Of a stretch of DNA of 64,000 nt, positions 1 to 11,455 are shown in pieces (within the stretch, counting starts at the first letter, position 1; the number at the start of each line of letters is the position of its first letter). Under the pieces are notes generated by a model. The model was not told the DNA's origin and searched no databases. It saw nothing but the letters and a program-made list of their open reading frames with translations. The DNA is taken from assembly GCA_010093685.1 (NCBI GenBank), contig MU006217.1:644911-708910 (forward strand), in the 5' to 3' direction. The translations under genes and the position numbers were made by a program. The DNA comes from Ophiobolus disseminans. Taxonomy: Eukaryota; Ascomycota; Dothideomycetes; Pleosporales; Phaeosphaeriaceae.

Positions 1-2169
1 CCAGACGCTACCAATAGTCATAGCAAACATGATGCCGATGCTGGAGTACCCGATGGATGAAGCGTCCTTGGCTGGATTGCGCTCAAATTCCGGGTTGTAT
101 GCGACGGTCTGGACGATGAAGACGCTCTGCGAGATGAGCCAATGGAGGAGGCCAGAACAGGTCATCAGGATGATGGAGTACCGGTACGGTAGAGAGAGGA
201 AGTAGCCTGATCGCTGGATGCCTCGGGGTGCCGACAGGCGCAGCGTCTTGCGTTCGGAGATGAAGTCGTTCCACTCTGCGGCCATGACCAGGACGGTGAG
301 GAGGTTATTATAGAGAAGGTAGAGGGCGCTTACAATGACTTGGAACATGTTGGCGAATAGCACCGCGAAGAAGAAGCCGGAGGTTTGGCTCAATTGGCGC
401 ATGCGACCCGCGAGGGAAGTTGCCCATTGGTTGGAGGCGCCGACGCCGTAGCTCCAGAGTGAGGGGAGGTCAACGGGGACGCCGAGTGCACGTTGGCTTG
501 AGATGGTCATGCCTAGTAGGAAACCCACAATAGTGATTAGGGCTATGCATCTGAATAGCGTCAGAAGGTTGCTGCAATAATGGGTGGAGTGAACGCACAG
601 AGACATCGTGATTCCCCATCGGATCTTGCTTGCTGCTCGGAACCAGAACTCTGACTTCGGCGTTGATATCAATCTGTTCGGGCGCTTGCTGGGCCATCCC
701 TTATCAAAGTTTCGCTTCGTCGCCCAGTTGAAACCCATCGTATGTTTATCCTCGTCTTGGAGAAAGCTTGCAATGGCATCGCCAATAGTGACGAGATATG
801 GCGGTCCCTTAGTCGCAGATTCGCGAGCGCTGCGGCGGTGAAGATAATGCGTGTAGGTAATGCACACGCACTTGAGGAGGTTCAGTCCTGTGACTATAGC
901 CATGACGACTGGACTCAAGCGGAGGGCGCAACTGGTTTTCATATCTCGAGGTTTGTCGAACGGTATACAATAGTCAACTTTAGACCGGATTGCATTTTCG
1001 TGAGCGTTGTTATTCAGCGTCCATGTGTCGGCTTTCGGGGCGAGTTGTTCCTCGGTGCAAGAGACGCGGGAGCCAAATCGAGGTGTTGCCCACGCTAAGC
1101 ACATCCAGTCACTATTGAGCGCCCAGTCTGTTCCTGGCCCCTCTACTGTAGTGAAGTTGTATAGCATCGACGACGAGGGGTTGCCTACTGTTAAGATAAC
1201 CCCTGTTCCATGGAGACATTTGCGCTGACAATTAACAGACCAGATGTGCCTGCAATCTTGCCCACGTAGCGCAAGATACAATCCTGCTTGCTGAGCCTTT
1301 CAAAGGCGGACATATTTAAACGAATGCTCTCTAGATCGGTGAATGGAGATTGCCACGACGCAGTGTCTTCCAGAAAATCTGACGTGACCCAACCCACGTT
1401 GTACGAACTGAATGGTGATGCAGAGAAGATTGCAGAATTCCAGCTACGATACATGGTCAGTACTTTGTGAGGGCGGAGAAACGAACATTTTCGACTCACA
1501 ATAGGTGAAGTAGTGCCGAGCTAAGCATCAGAAGAACCCACAGCACCTGTCGCCCCTTGTTGATTCTGCGCAGGTTTCGAAGACTTTGTATCCCAACGTC
1601 GAGCCACCGTCTGTATGCATGAGCCTTGTTCACTTCCGGGCGTGTAGGTGCTACCAGAAGCTGAGCGCAGTAGTTGCTAGCACCCAACAGGACCGTTGAG
1701 AGTGCGTTGATGCCAAAATGTAGCCACCTGTTGTGCGCCCTGACTTTGTCGCAAGTTACACCGTTATGAGGTCCCAGTATGTCGATGAATTGATGTCGAT
1801 AGCCATCTAGTCGTGCGATCACATACGTCGTAACGGATAGATTTACTAAGAACACTGAAGTAGATGCTAACTGTATGAGTGATAGGGCTATATCGCGGTC
1901 GGATAAGCGTCGCAGCCAATTTCGTGATCTTGGGTCTTCAGGATCAACTTCAGGAAACCAGGGTTTGAAGAGGCCAACGGAACCAAATCGTATGTGTTGG
2001 TATCAGAATGGGCGGAAGCGACAGAGAAGAAGTAGGCTACTTACGAATAATCACGGTCATCTTCGAGAAGTGGGTGTAGTCTTTCCTGTGCCAAAAGCGC
2101 AACTTGCGAGTTCGTTCGCGAATCCGCTCGTGAGAGGTGGTCAAGTTCAGTATCGTCGTTAGCACTCAT
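1..2169 (-). CDS. DUF6536 multi-pass membrane protein (5' part, runs off window start)
   Basis: A fungal membrane protein of the DUF6536 family, whose function is not established. The frame starts at ATG 2169, and the last exon (1187 to the window edge) stays open to base 1, so the C-terminal part is missing. Introns at 1499-1444 (donor gtgagt, branch ctgac) and 1240-1188 restore one continuous protein. The first intron starts at 2044 (gtaagt), but its 3' end is unresolved. Family hallmarks visible are a first TM segment (STSVFLVNLSVTTYVIA), then HNRWLHFGINALSTVLLGAS, then APTRPEVNKAHAYRRWLDVG, then a third hydrophobic stretch; more TM helices follow in the last exon (TLFRCIALITIVGFLLGM; FFFAVLFANMFQVIVSALYL). 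It is divergent to RCY1. Family assignment is confident; exact splice sites are less so. Confidence 0.82.
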
Positions 2170-3014
2170 GTCGATAGAGCAATCTAGCAGTTAATGCACT
2201 GGTGCTATGGATCGCCAGTCTCTTAGGTGTATGGTGATGACTTATGAACCTCTGTAATCATCAAGTAGGCTTGACTCGACATGAGCAGGCACTCGCCCCA
2301 TGACCATATATCCCCAAACGACATGCCGACACAAGTCGACGGTGCCCAAGCAGCCATTTCCGGCACTTGCATCTACGCGAGGACACACTCGTGCGAAGCT
2401 GCTGCAAGCCACTCAAAGCGAGGCCAACGGGAAAAAAGAAGGTGGAGCACGTTTGCTCAGCCTAACACAACATGGTGCCAAACGAGTGTATAAGAACAGA
2501 TCAGGCTGGCAAGAAGATAAGTACATCGGAAAGAGGAGATACAATCTCTGCCTAATCGCCTCTCCTTGGTAGCTAGAAGTACCGTGACGCCAGTACGTGC
2601 TGGTAATAAATTCCAGGTGATGTTAACTGGGATGTAGAAATGTGCCGTACAAGTTTTGATGTCGTTTCTCTTGCTTCCGAGGTCCCGTTCACGGGTCGCA
2701 TCCATGGATGGAAGTGCATGGTCACATGACTTTGGACTGTACTCGTCGGATTGTGACTCTATACACAGACTGAGCAAGTTACAAGGCTACTCATAGTGAG
2801 GGTAGAATGTTGCGCGTACCAGTTGCTCGATAGGAAAGAAAGTGAGCCATGCGGGGATCTTCTCGCGTGCACCAACCATGGAGCTGTCACGACTCCACCG
2901 AGCAACCGCCGCATCAACCCCACAAAACACCGCGCCCGACCTCTTCGCGGCACAACCATGGAGGACACCTTCACTAAACAATAGGATCTTGGGACAACAT
3001 TCCACCGCCTAACA
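2170..3014. promoter_or_regulatory. Divergent intergenic region, DUF6536 gene / RCY1
   Basis: 845 nt between two gene starts facing away from each other, so it should hold both promoters. Short ORFs on either strand here have no recognisable product and look like chance. I saw no repeat, tRNA or conserved motif. Confidence 0.5.
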
Positions 3015-5874
3015 ATGGCCATAAGGTCAAACTTCAAGCGGGCGGTACCCCAGGCGCCGCCCGCTTTCCTTTCATCGCTGCGGACCGAGTTGGTCGCGGA
3101 ATCGAAAGCAATTCTGCCTGCAGGTGCGACTCGCTGGCTGTACAGGAAGCGCGGACAGCTAAACAACCACAGAGCTAATCAACACAATCCTCGACTACCT
3201 CCCTGTCGCCGACATGTTCAGATTTGCCCGCACCTCGAAGCGTATGCAGGAGATGGTGTACGATGACACACGGTGGATACAGAGGCTTAAGAGCATGGGC
3301 TGCTGGAATGACGTTGAGGCGAAGAAGCGGTTCGAAGAGTCTATGCGGAGGAAGCTTGAAGCACAGAAGGCGGAAGAGGCGCGCAGAGCAGGCGTGGCTC
3401 TCAATGGCAACACCAACGGCCTCCCACCCGGATCTGACGGGCAGCCGAGGCTCAGTACGACACTCTTCGACGCAACGTTAGAAGAGGACATGCAAAGAAG
3501 ATCGCAGGACACCGGCCTTAGGCCAAGGGCGACAACGCTGGATAGAGGCTTCAGCGACATAACACTATCGCCGTCCGGAGCTCCAGCACCAGCACCGGCG
3601 ATAACGACTGACCCGCAAGCTACTCTAAAGGTCATTTCAAGAGCACGCTCAATTAGAGGCATGGCGCGACAGGAGTATGGGAAGATATACGGAGCATTGG
3701 CGCCGTACTACTTTGACATATCGAGGTCTGCAAGCCACACAGACCCCATCCTGTTTCGGACCTACCGCGATCCTGAACAACAAGCCCGGATGCTGGCACA
3801 ACTTAAAACCTTTGCTAAAAGTGACTACGCGCAGGGCTGGCACCAGCGCGAAGAAAAACTGGACACGATGATAGGTATCTTTGAGAACGCTGTGCTTCGA
3901 GAGTTTGAGCAGGGATACGCAGAGAAAGATTTTGATGGTCGCATGAAGCGCTTTGCGACGGTCCTGGTTGCGCTCAACGGAGGCGCAGCTTGTGTGGACT
4001 CTTTCATTCACAACCACCCTTTGATGCTCGAGAAAGAAAAGCTAGGGAACCCTACGGACTGCTTGGAGCACTACGGTACTAACCAGTTGAATTTGCAACC
4101 ATCACACGACTTCTTCAGGGGCCTGGCGATCGCTCTGAACGAAGAAGCGGCCATCATCGACCGCGTCTTTCCCTCCACAGTGGACGTCTTGCAACCTTTT
4201 CTGGACCGTGTGGCCGAAGACATCATTTCCGAATACCTTACCACACTGTTAGATGAAGCACATGACATCAGTATTGAGGTCTACTTAAAAGCAATTGCAG
4301 GCGTCTTCGACCAAGCACTCCAACTTGCAATGTCGCTAAACCCTACGCACGCTTCGAAAGCAAGCTTCAAAGACGATGCAATGCGGACTATATCGCAATG
4401 CTTTGAACAGCATATTGATCTTTACCTACAAGAGGAGCTAGCATTCTTCACAAAGCGGTCTGCAGCAGAAGTTGACATTTGGGAAAAGCGACTGGCGGAT
4501 GAGGAGCAGACGACCGAGACATTCTATATGGCCAACGTCAATCGAAAAGCGGTCAAACAAGACTTCCTGGCTTCTTTCAAGAAGGTGGTGATGATGCCTG
4601 TCAATGTGCTCCCGACTATTGGCGGCTCAAGTACTGTTAAACCTGCTCCATCGACTCCCGCTGTCAACGGCAGCAGTACTCTTGAGCCAACGTCAAGAAT
4701 TGGTACACCACTTCCTGATGACCGTGCCCCATCGCCACGCTTGAAGGCCCCGCGGACAGAGCTTGCTGCCAAGGCTGCCATCATGAACTCCCGATTGGAA
4801 GGTATCCGATCGTTGTTCAGTATTGAAGTAGCCTTGAATCTTACACACATGGCAAAAACTGGTCTAGAGAGAGCCGCACGTTTTGTCCAACTGGGCGGCC
4901 AGTCAGGCGAGGAGGCAAAGGAGCAGAGTGAGCAAATCTTCATCAACTTGGTCCAGATTCTTGGAAATCGACACATGAAGCTTGGATTTGACAAGGCTGT
5001 CAGTCACTTGGCCGACTACAAGCCTCGTGAAGTGGCTGATCACAGCAAAGAAGGTGTTGCGCCCTTGGTAGCGTTCTTGGAGTTGGTGAACGTCGGCGAT
5101 CTGATCCAACAAATGGTTGAAGTATTCTATTATCAAGAACTCGTCGCTGCCAACCTCACCGACCGCGATGACTTCCTCAGCCTTGCGTCAAAGGAGAAGA
5201 AGCGTTTCGAATCGATGCTTGACGAACGGGTTGCTGCGGGCTTGAACAAAGGTATCGATGTGCTGATGGATGAAGTGGAATACTTGTGCGGCACCACTCA
5301 AAAACCGTCCGACTTCAATCCCGTGGCAGGGCCTAGAGGAGTGGTAGAGATTTCCGACATCGGACCCAGCGAAACGGCGACGAGAATAGTGGACATTGTC
5401 TCGTCGCACACAAATATGCTGGTGGGTAGTACAGACAAGAACGTGCTTGATGTCTTCAACCAGGAAGTCGGCGTGCGCTTGTTCGCGGCGCTCTGCAAAC
5501 ATCTCAAGCGGCAGAGGGTCAGCGTGGACGGCGCAATCAAGCTGATCAGGTATGTTCTTGCATGCAAACTTTACTTTGATGAAAGAAGTTCTAAAAAGCG
5601 CAGCGACATGAATGCATACTACACGTACATTGTCTCACTACGCAACAAGTCGCTGGTGCAGTACTTTGCTGCACTGCGCGAGCTCTCGCAAATCTACCTC
5701 ATTGACCCGAAAGAGGCAAAAGAAATCGCGACCATCATTGCAGACACGGATCGGTACAAAGGCATCTTCAGAGCGGAAGAGGTGTATGAGTATGCGGAAA
5801 GAAGGGCCGACTGGTACCAGATCAAGGGTGCGGTGGAAAAGCAAATGTATGGCGTGGGCTGTTTGGTTATGTGA
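3015..5874 (+). CDS. RCY1: Recyclin-1, F-box/Sec10-like recycling protein
   Basis: F-box protein of endocytic recycling to the plasma membrane or Golgi, related over its length to the exocyst subunit Sec10. Three exons: 3015-3123, 3173-5549, 5604-5874, giving 918 residues. The first splice joins ILPA to ELINTILDYLPVADMFRFA, an F-box at about residues 35-75 that is lost if translation starts at the later ATG 3214. The 54-nt second intron (gtatgt...gcgcag) has no stop and a length divisible by three, so it can be misread as coding; removing it gives KLISDMNAYYTYI. The C-terminus CLVM is a CaaX box, matching yeast Rcy1, which also ends in CaaX. With Met last, farnesylation is expected rather than geranylgeranylation. 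The choice of start ATG is the least certain point. Confidence 0.88.
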
Positions 5875-6705
5875 GGCTCGCTCAAGCGGCTCGCTCAAGC
5901 GGCTCTGCATGTGCAGCCTTGGGAGCGTTTTTAGCGTTGTCTTCCGCATTTGGCAGATGCAGCCATCCGACGGAGCAAGTAGCGCGACATTGAATAGAAG
6001 AATGAATTCATCGTTTACACAGTTTGATACCCACGTGCAAACACTTCATCGCCCTCCCTTCAAGTTTGCATTCGTGTTCTTTGGCTGTTCCCGTATATAT
6101 CCACGGCCCGTTACCAAGGTTCCCCAGCCTCCTCCACGATCGGCCTCTGTTCCTGAGCCGTTGGCCTGTGCACCATCTTGACTTCACCTCACCGTTGAAA
6201 GCTGCAGTATCCTGAGCTTGCCTGTGAGCATCGTTCCTTCCCAGACACCTCCGCGATTGTATGGCGATAGTCGGCCTCTGCCTAGACTACGATACTCCAA
6301 GCCTGAACAGCTGCACGGTTACTGAGGCAGACCCCGCTACATCGGCACTACCGTTTTAGACGGCCCGGCCCTGCACTGCTCGGTGCTGCTGTCTCTCACC
6401 AGTCTCAAGCTCAAGACCGCGTCGCACTAGCATTTTGCTTGGTGAGAGATCATACACGCCTCGCTACACGCGCGCCTTTTACCTGTTGGCGACCGCAAGC
6501 CCATCTACTACTTGCCTCGGCGTCTTGGAATTGGTAGCATACCCTGGTCCCGACTACTGCATATCCACCACCACGCACTACACCCCAGTGTAGCTGTCCA
6601 GACGGCGCGATTGTCATTCGCGACACCTCCACGCACCCGACCATCCACCGTCAACCTACCCACCTTCTCCATACCTCGGCTGTGCAACATCGCAAGTCTG
6701 CAACT
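5875..6705. other. Intergenic: RCY1 3' region and SWIB-gene leader
   Basis: 831 nt between two plus-strand genes. The second half (about 6100-6700) is pyrimidine-rich on the plus strand, typical of a fungal promoter and 5' leader. No conserved ORF, RNA gene or repeat was recognised. Confidence 0.4.
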
Positions 6706-7667
6706 ATGGCGGGTATGTGCTTCCCGACATTCTCTACGCGTCCAGCTTGTACTGACTATGAACAGAGCCTCTAGCCCAAGAGGTGGAGGCGTCGTATACC
6801 GCCATCATCGACGACATCCTGCAGTCCAGCGACCTCAACACAATCTCGGCAAAGCGCATACGCAAGGGTCTACAGGAGCGAGTCGAGTATGACACTACAC
6901 ACCAGAAGGATGCCATCACCGCCCTCATAATGCAGCGCTTCGACAAGTTTAACCAAGAGAAGAACGGCACTACCGATTCCAACGACCCCATACCGTCTGT
7001 CGAGAACGGCGCAAAAGCCTCCAATGGCGACACATCAGACGCATCGAACCACAAGCGGTCGCCAGACGACGAGTCGGCGCTCTCAGAGCTCGAGGACTCT
7101 GCGCCCCCTAAGAAGAAGGCGAAGAAGAGCCGGCCGGCCAAAGACGAAGATGACGATGCGGCATATGCGCGGAAGCTGCAAATGGAGGAGAACTCGCGCA
7201 TCAGATCGACCCGCGGAGGCAACACCAAGAAGCGCGCGCCGCTACCAAAGAAGAAGACTAAGAAGAAGTCGTCCAACCGCGTCAAGGACGAAGATGACAG
7301 CGACATCGCATCCGGCAGCGGCGCGGAAAAGAAGTCCCCCAGCAAGAAGGGCGGATTCCACGTACGTCTACCTTCCATCTCTCGACCTTCCCTCCTTACT
7401 TACATTCCACAGAAACCAATGGCCCTCTCCCCCGCCCTCTCAGACCTCCTCGGAGAAACCCAGCTCTCGCGCCCCCAGACAGTGAAGAAGATCTGGGAAT
7501 ACGTCAAGCAGCGCGACCTCCAGGACCCCGCAGACAAGCGCCAAATCCGCTGCGACGACGCCATGCGCGCCGTCTTCAAGCAGGACCGCGTCCACATGTT
7601 CACCATGAACAAGATCCTCAATCAGAACTTGTACGCTGTGGATGAAATCACTACGGCGGCGGAATAA
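6706..7667 (+). CDS. DEK_C + SWIB domain chromatin/transcription factor (UAF30/TRI1-like)
   Basis: A nuclear protein of 285 residues with a DEK C-terminal-like helical domain (about residues 7-65, EASYTAIIDDILQSSDLNT) followed by a Lys-rich acidic linker and a SWIB/MDM2 domain at the C-terminus (KPMALSPALSDLLGE through YVKQRDLQDP to NLYAVDE). Yeast relatives are Uaf30, of the RNA polymerase I upstream activating factor, and Tri1. Exon 1 is only seven nucleotides (ATGGCGG, 6706-6712); introns are 6713-6765 (gtatgt, branch tactgac, aacag) and 7362-7412. The second intron is 51 nt without an in-frame stop, so retaining it would insert 17 residues just before the SWIB domain. The exact orthology to UAF30 or TRI1 is not settled. 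Confidence 0.85.
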
Positions 7668-8640
7668 GACACGGCATGCATGGGCGCGGCTCAACAACAT
7701 CGATCCAACCAAAATTTCCTATCCTATTTTCTCGTCACATAATCTCGACCCCTTTTTACGACTATATCACGACACTCGCATATGAGGCGGTGTATCTTGC
7801 ATTTTCTCTCCATGCTTCTTCTCATTTCTTGATTAGCATGGCGCATTCACGGTGTTAGGGCATCACCGCATACAGTCCCGAGAATTCTGGGGCTATTTTC
7901 TTTTTGATATTCTACATACTGCGTACAAAACTGCGGCGCGTGGGGTGGGGCACGTCTCGCGATTTGACATATAGTTTATAGTGAATGGCTCGATACTGGA
8001 CATCACCTTGGGAAGCGTGTGTGTGTGTGTGTGTGTGAAGATGTGGTATGGAGCGAAATGTTCAGCTAGGTGCACTAACGTCACAAAGTACTAAATCTCC
8101 AACTCCAACCCCTAACATGCCTAAAAGCACTCACTATGCGCAAAAAGGTAAATCAGTATTGTTTATTATAAGAACAAGTCGCACTCAACCTTCCAACCCG
8201 CAAAAGAAAAAGAAGAGAAAACGAACGTGTCCGGACTAGTTGGAATATCCTAGTCTGACCCAGCAAGTGTTGCGGTTTCGACCTGTACGGCCATGTGTGC
8301 AACCACCACTAAACGTTGGAGTATGCGCTGTGATGGTGCGTTAGATCTTGTATGCTGTTTGGCATGTATACTTGAACTAACATGGTGTGGCTAGCGTAGT
8401 TAGGGGCTCACGGTACTGCTTTCACACTTGGGCAACTCTTAGCACTCTGTATTTTTAGCAAGCAGTGAAAAGAGATCTGTGTATTGATCAACCGCTGGAG
8501 AATCGGGGATTTTAGTTCGGGTACATACTAGCTAAGACTGCTTGGTGCAAGAAAGAGAGGTATCCAATATCCAAACGCCGGGACCCAAGTGTGAAGACAT
8601 TAAAAGGAACGTCAAACAATCTACCACCTGCACCAGAGTT
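7668..8640. other. Convergent intergenic region
   Basis: 973 nt between the 3' ends of the SWIB gene and the securin-like gene. It holds both 3' UTRs and a GT dinucleotide run. No coding potential or RNA gene was recognised. Confidence 0.4.
8017..8037. repeat. (GT)10 microsatellite
   Basis: About ten uninterrupted GT units in the intergenic region between two convergent genes. Likely length-variable between strains; no function is implied. Confidence 0.95.
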
Positions 8641-10033
8641 CTAGAAACCTTCGGGGAGTGTGAACTGGAAGTCCTCCAGCTCCTCTTCCAACGGTCCGGC
8701 GTGGAGCTGGTTGTTGAAGCTATTCGACCACGCGTCGTCATCCTTGTCATCCGAACGGGACAGCAACATCAACTCCAACTCACGCTCGACGTCCTCCGCG
8801 GTACGGTATGGCTGCTCCTCCTGGACGAGCGTAGCGTCTGTAGCAGCCGAGCTGGAGCGAGAGAACGCACTCCGGGACCGCACCGCACTGGTCGGGTTGC
8901 TGCGGTCTGGCACGGCGGAAGAGGCAGTTGGACGGCGAGAAGTGGCGGAGAAAGGGGCGGGCTTGGTGACGTTGGAGAGTGGTTTGCGAGCTGCTGGAGC
9001 TGCACGTCCGGCACGACCTTGGGCATATCCTATTGTGCTGTTTGACGCTGCGACGGCGGCAGCGCGACGAGCGGTGCTGGGCTCTGCGAGAGGCTTGATG
9101 GACTTCTTGCTTGCCACGAGACCAGTCAGGGCGCGGGGCTTTGCGGCTGCAGTGGGGGCGGCGAAGCTGGGCTTTCCTACGGGCGACAAAGCGTGTGCTG
9201 CAGATCTGGCCTTCAGAGTAGAGACGCCAGTTGTTGTACGCTTCGGTGCGGCGGTAGTGACAGCTGCCTTTGGAGCCTCCTTCGGCGCTTCAATACCCAT
9301 ATGCCTCCTCATGTCAGCGTCGTCCTTGGCCATCTGCGCCGCGAAGACCTTGTCAAACTCAGCATTTGCCTTCTTCTTGTCCCTCGCGAGACCTTCTTCG
9401 AACTCGCGCAGCTTCTTCGGGCGTCCATCGTCTTCAATGGGGTTATGGTATGCTTCCCAGATACCACGCGTCATGTTCTTGCCCTCGAACATGGGGAACT
9501 TCCAGTCCTTGGGGAGGTAGTCATCCATATCATCTGCAAGGGGTACCTCTTTGGGTGGCATGTACTCGATGTCTGGGACGTCATCTTCGGATTCGGCATC
9601 CAGCTCGGGTTGGTGGACCTTGACCTTTGGCCGGCGGAGGCGCGGGCTGACCTTCTGTGTCTTGGCTGAGATGGGCGCTGGGGTTTTGAAGGCATTGGAT
9701 TTGGCGTTGGTGGTTTTCATGCCCAGCGGTGCGCGTGTCCGCGGACCTGTGCTTGATCAGTTACTGCACCTGCATCGCTCCGGCTCAAGGCTCACCGGCT
9801 GGCGTAAGAAACGCATTTTCATCTGATTTCCCGCCTTTGCCCTTGCCCGACTTCCCGCCCTGCTTGAACACGTTCTCGTCATTCAACGGCACCTTGAACG
9901 GGGTCTTTGGGGCTTTGTTTCCCGGTGTTTTGGCTCCGAGGCCCTTCACGCCAGCATTGAGCGGCTTTCCGCCGGGACCGATGGAAATATTGCGCACGGC
10001 ATTCTCCTGATCATGTGCTGCGAGAGTAGCCAT
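8641..10033 (-). CDS. Securin-like candidate (conserved ascomycete protein)
   Basis: Two exons (10033-9796 and 9746-8641, intron 49 nt, gtgagc...acag) encode 447 residues. Visible features are a KEN-like DQEN at residues 8-11, a repeated KTPF-type basic/Pro segment, and a destruction-box-like RAPLGMKTTN created across the splice junction (about 84-93). A highly acidic stretch then contains DIEYMPP (138-144), followed by a conserved block (DWKFPMFEGKNMTRGIWEAY) and a long Ala/Pro/Ser-rich low-complexity tail ending DFQFTLPEGF. Securins combine N-terminal KEN/D boxes with an acidic (D/E)IE segment that occupies the separase active site, so a securin is a reasonable reading, but it is inferred from short motifs only. 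The gene is certain; the function is not. It shares a 330-nt divergent promoter with tropomyosin. Confidence 0.75.
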
Positions 10034-10363
10034 GGTGGTGGTTACATTGGCTGAGCGAGTCGTGGTGTTGGTCGTCGTCGTCGGTGTTCGGATGGCACCC
10101 GCGCTCGTCTGTTTACGTCCTTAGGCGCTGCCCGGCAACGACGTCTCGGGCTGCAGGGTCTGGCCTGGACCGAGCGTGGCGCTAGATGACAGGGGTTAGA
10201 CACTCCCTTTTGGCAGCGACGCCGCCAGTCTGCAGCAGCCTTCAAAGTATTTCTCAAACAACAACACCCGCCGCATTCACCCTCAATACCCGCTCAACCC
10301 TCGTCTGCAGCCTCATCACCTACACCAACCCACCTACGTTAAAAACACAAACCTTCCGCAGCC
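10034..10363. promoter_or_regulatory. Compact bidirectional promoter, securin-like gene / tropomyosin
   Basis: Only 330 nt separate the two start codons, which point away from each other, so both genes must share or overlap their promoters. No individual binding site was assigned. Confidence 0.5.
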
Positions 10364-11072
10364 ATGGATCAGATCAAGAAGGTGAGTTCCTTGTCTACCC
10401 CGCCATGTGCTCTAGCGGAGCTCAACACCACGACACCTTTGAGCCTATTCGCCACAGGCATTTGGGGGAGACTGCTTGTATTCTCGGAACTTGGGGGATG
10501 AGCATGTAGCTAATATGTAATTCTCTTTAGCGCATGGAAGCTCTCCGCATCGAGGCGGATGAGAGCAGCGCCCGCGCCGAGGAGCTCAAGACCAAGGTCA
10601 AGACGCTCGAGAGCGAGACAACACAGAAGGAGCAGGAGATTACGTCATTGTCACACAAAAACTCTGTACTAGAGGGCGAGGTCGAGAAGCTCGAAACGCA
10701 AGTCAAAACCTACAAGGACGAAGCGGGTGCAGGCGCCCAGGCCGGCTCCCAGGCCGAGGGCATGCAGCGCAAGATCCAGGTCCTTGAGGAGGAAGCTGAG
10801 GAGTCTGACAGGACCATCCGCGAGCTGAATGAAAAGTACGACTCCGATTCTTCCGCTGCCTCCCAACCACTGTCAGGCGGCAAGGAAGTCACATGCTTAC
10901 GCGTCACAGGCTCCGCCAAACTGATGTCAAGTCCGGCCACTACGAGCGAAAAGTACAAGCCCTCGAGCAGGCCCGCGACCAGTGGGAGACCAAGTACGAA
11001 GAGATGGCCAAGAAATACGCCGACACCAAGAAGGAGCTCGACGACTTTGTCAAGGAGATTGGTAACATCTAA
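10364..11072 (+). CDS. TPM1: Tropomyosin
   Basis: A coiled-coil actin-filament protein of 161 residues, the same length as fission-yeast Cdc8; it stabilises cables and the contractile ring. Exons are 10364-10381 (MDQIKK), 10531-10835 and 10910-11072; introns are 10382-10530 (149 nt, long for this region) and 10836-10909. The heptad pattern is continuous: RMEALRIEADESSARAEEL, through VEKLETQVKTYKDEA, to ERKVQALEQARDQWETKYEE and a C-terminus FVKEIGNI. The splice after NEK to LRQTDVKSG keeps the heptads in register. The short first exon is typical of fungal tropomyosins. The 149-nt first intron could hold a regulatory element. Confidence 0.93.
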
Positions 11073-11455
11073 TTTCCGGCAAGTAGTCTTTCTTTCTTGT
11101 TGTTGACTGTATCTAGGTGAGATGTAAGGCGGAGCCTGACCAACGATTCCACGGACCTGCCCGCATAATTGCTGGGCGTACATGGAACACACTTGGTTGA
11201 GGATCTGGAGCGGAGGAAACATCTCACAACTCCTTTTGGTTTCTTTCGTGTGGCTGCTTGCTGAGCGGGCATGTGCGCTTTAGATAATCCCTGAGCGATG
11301 CAATATATTATTGCTGTTCCTATAACTCATTTTGCGCCAACGTAGCCGCCAGCGTAGCTCAGATGTGCATCGTGCAGTACTACCAGATCAGTCCAAGACC
11401 ACCAAAACCAAAACGCCGCGCTATGCATAATATCATGGTATCATCGCGTCGATCT
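11073..11455. other. Convergent 3' region, tropomyosin / BUD23
   Basis: 383 nt holding the two 3' UTRs of convergent genes; nothing else was recognised. Confidence 0.4.

Noticed and set aside
2787..3166. Minus-strand ORFs upstream of RCY1
   Set aside because: They overlap RCY1 exon 1 and the promoter region and have no protein-like features.
8660..9520. 286-codon plus-strand ORF
   Set aside because: It lies antisense to the securin-like gene; the composition mirrors that gene's Ala/Ser-rich exon.
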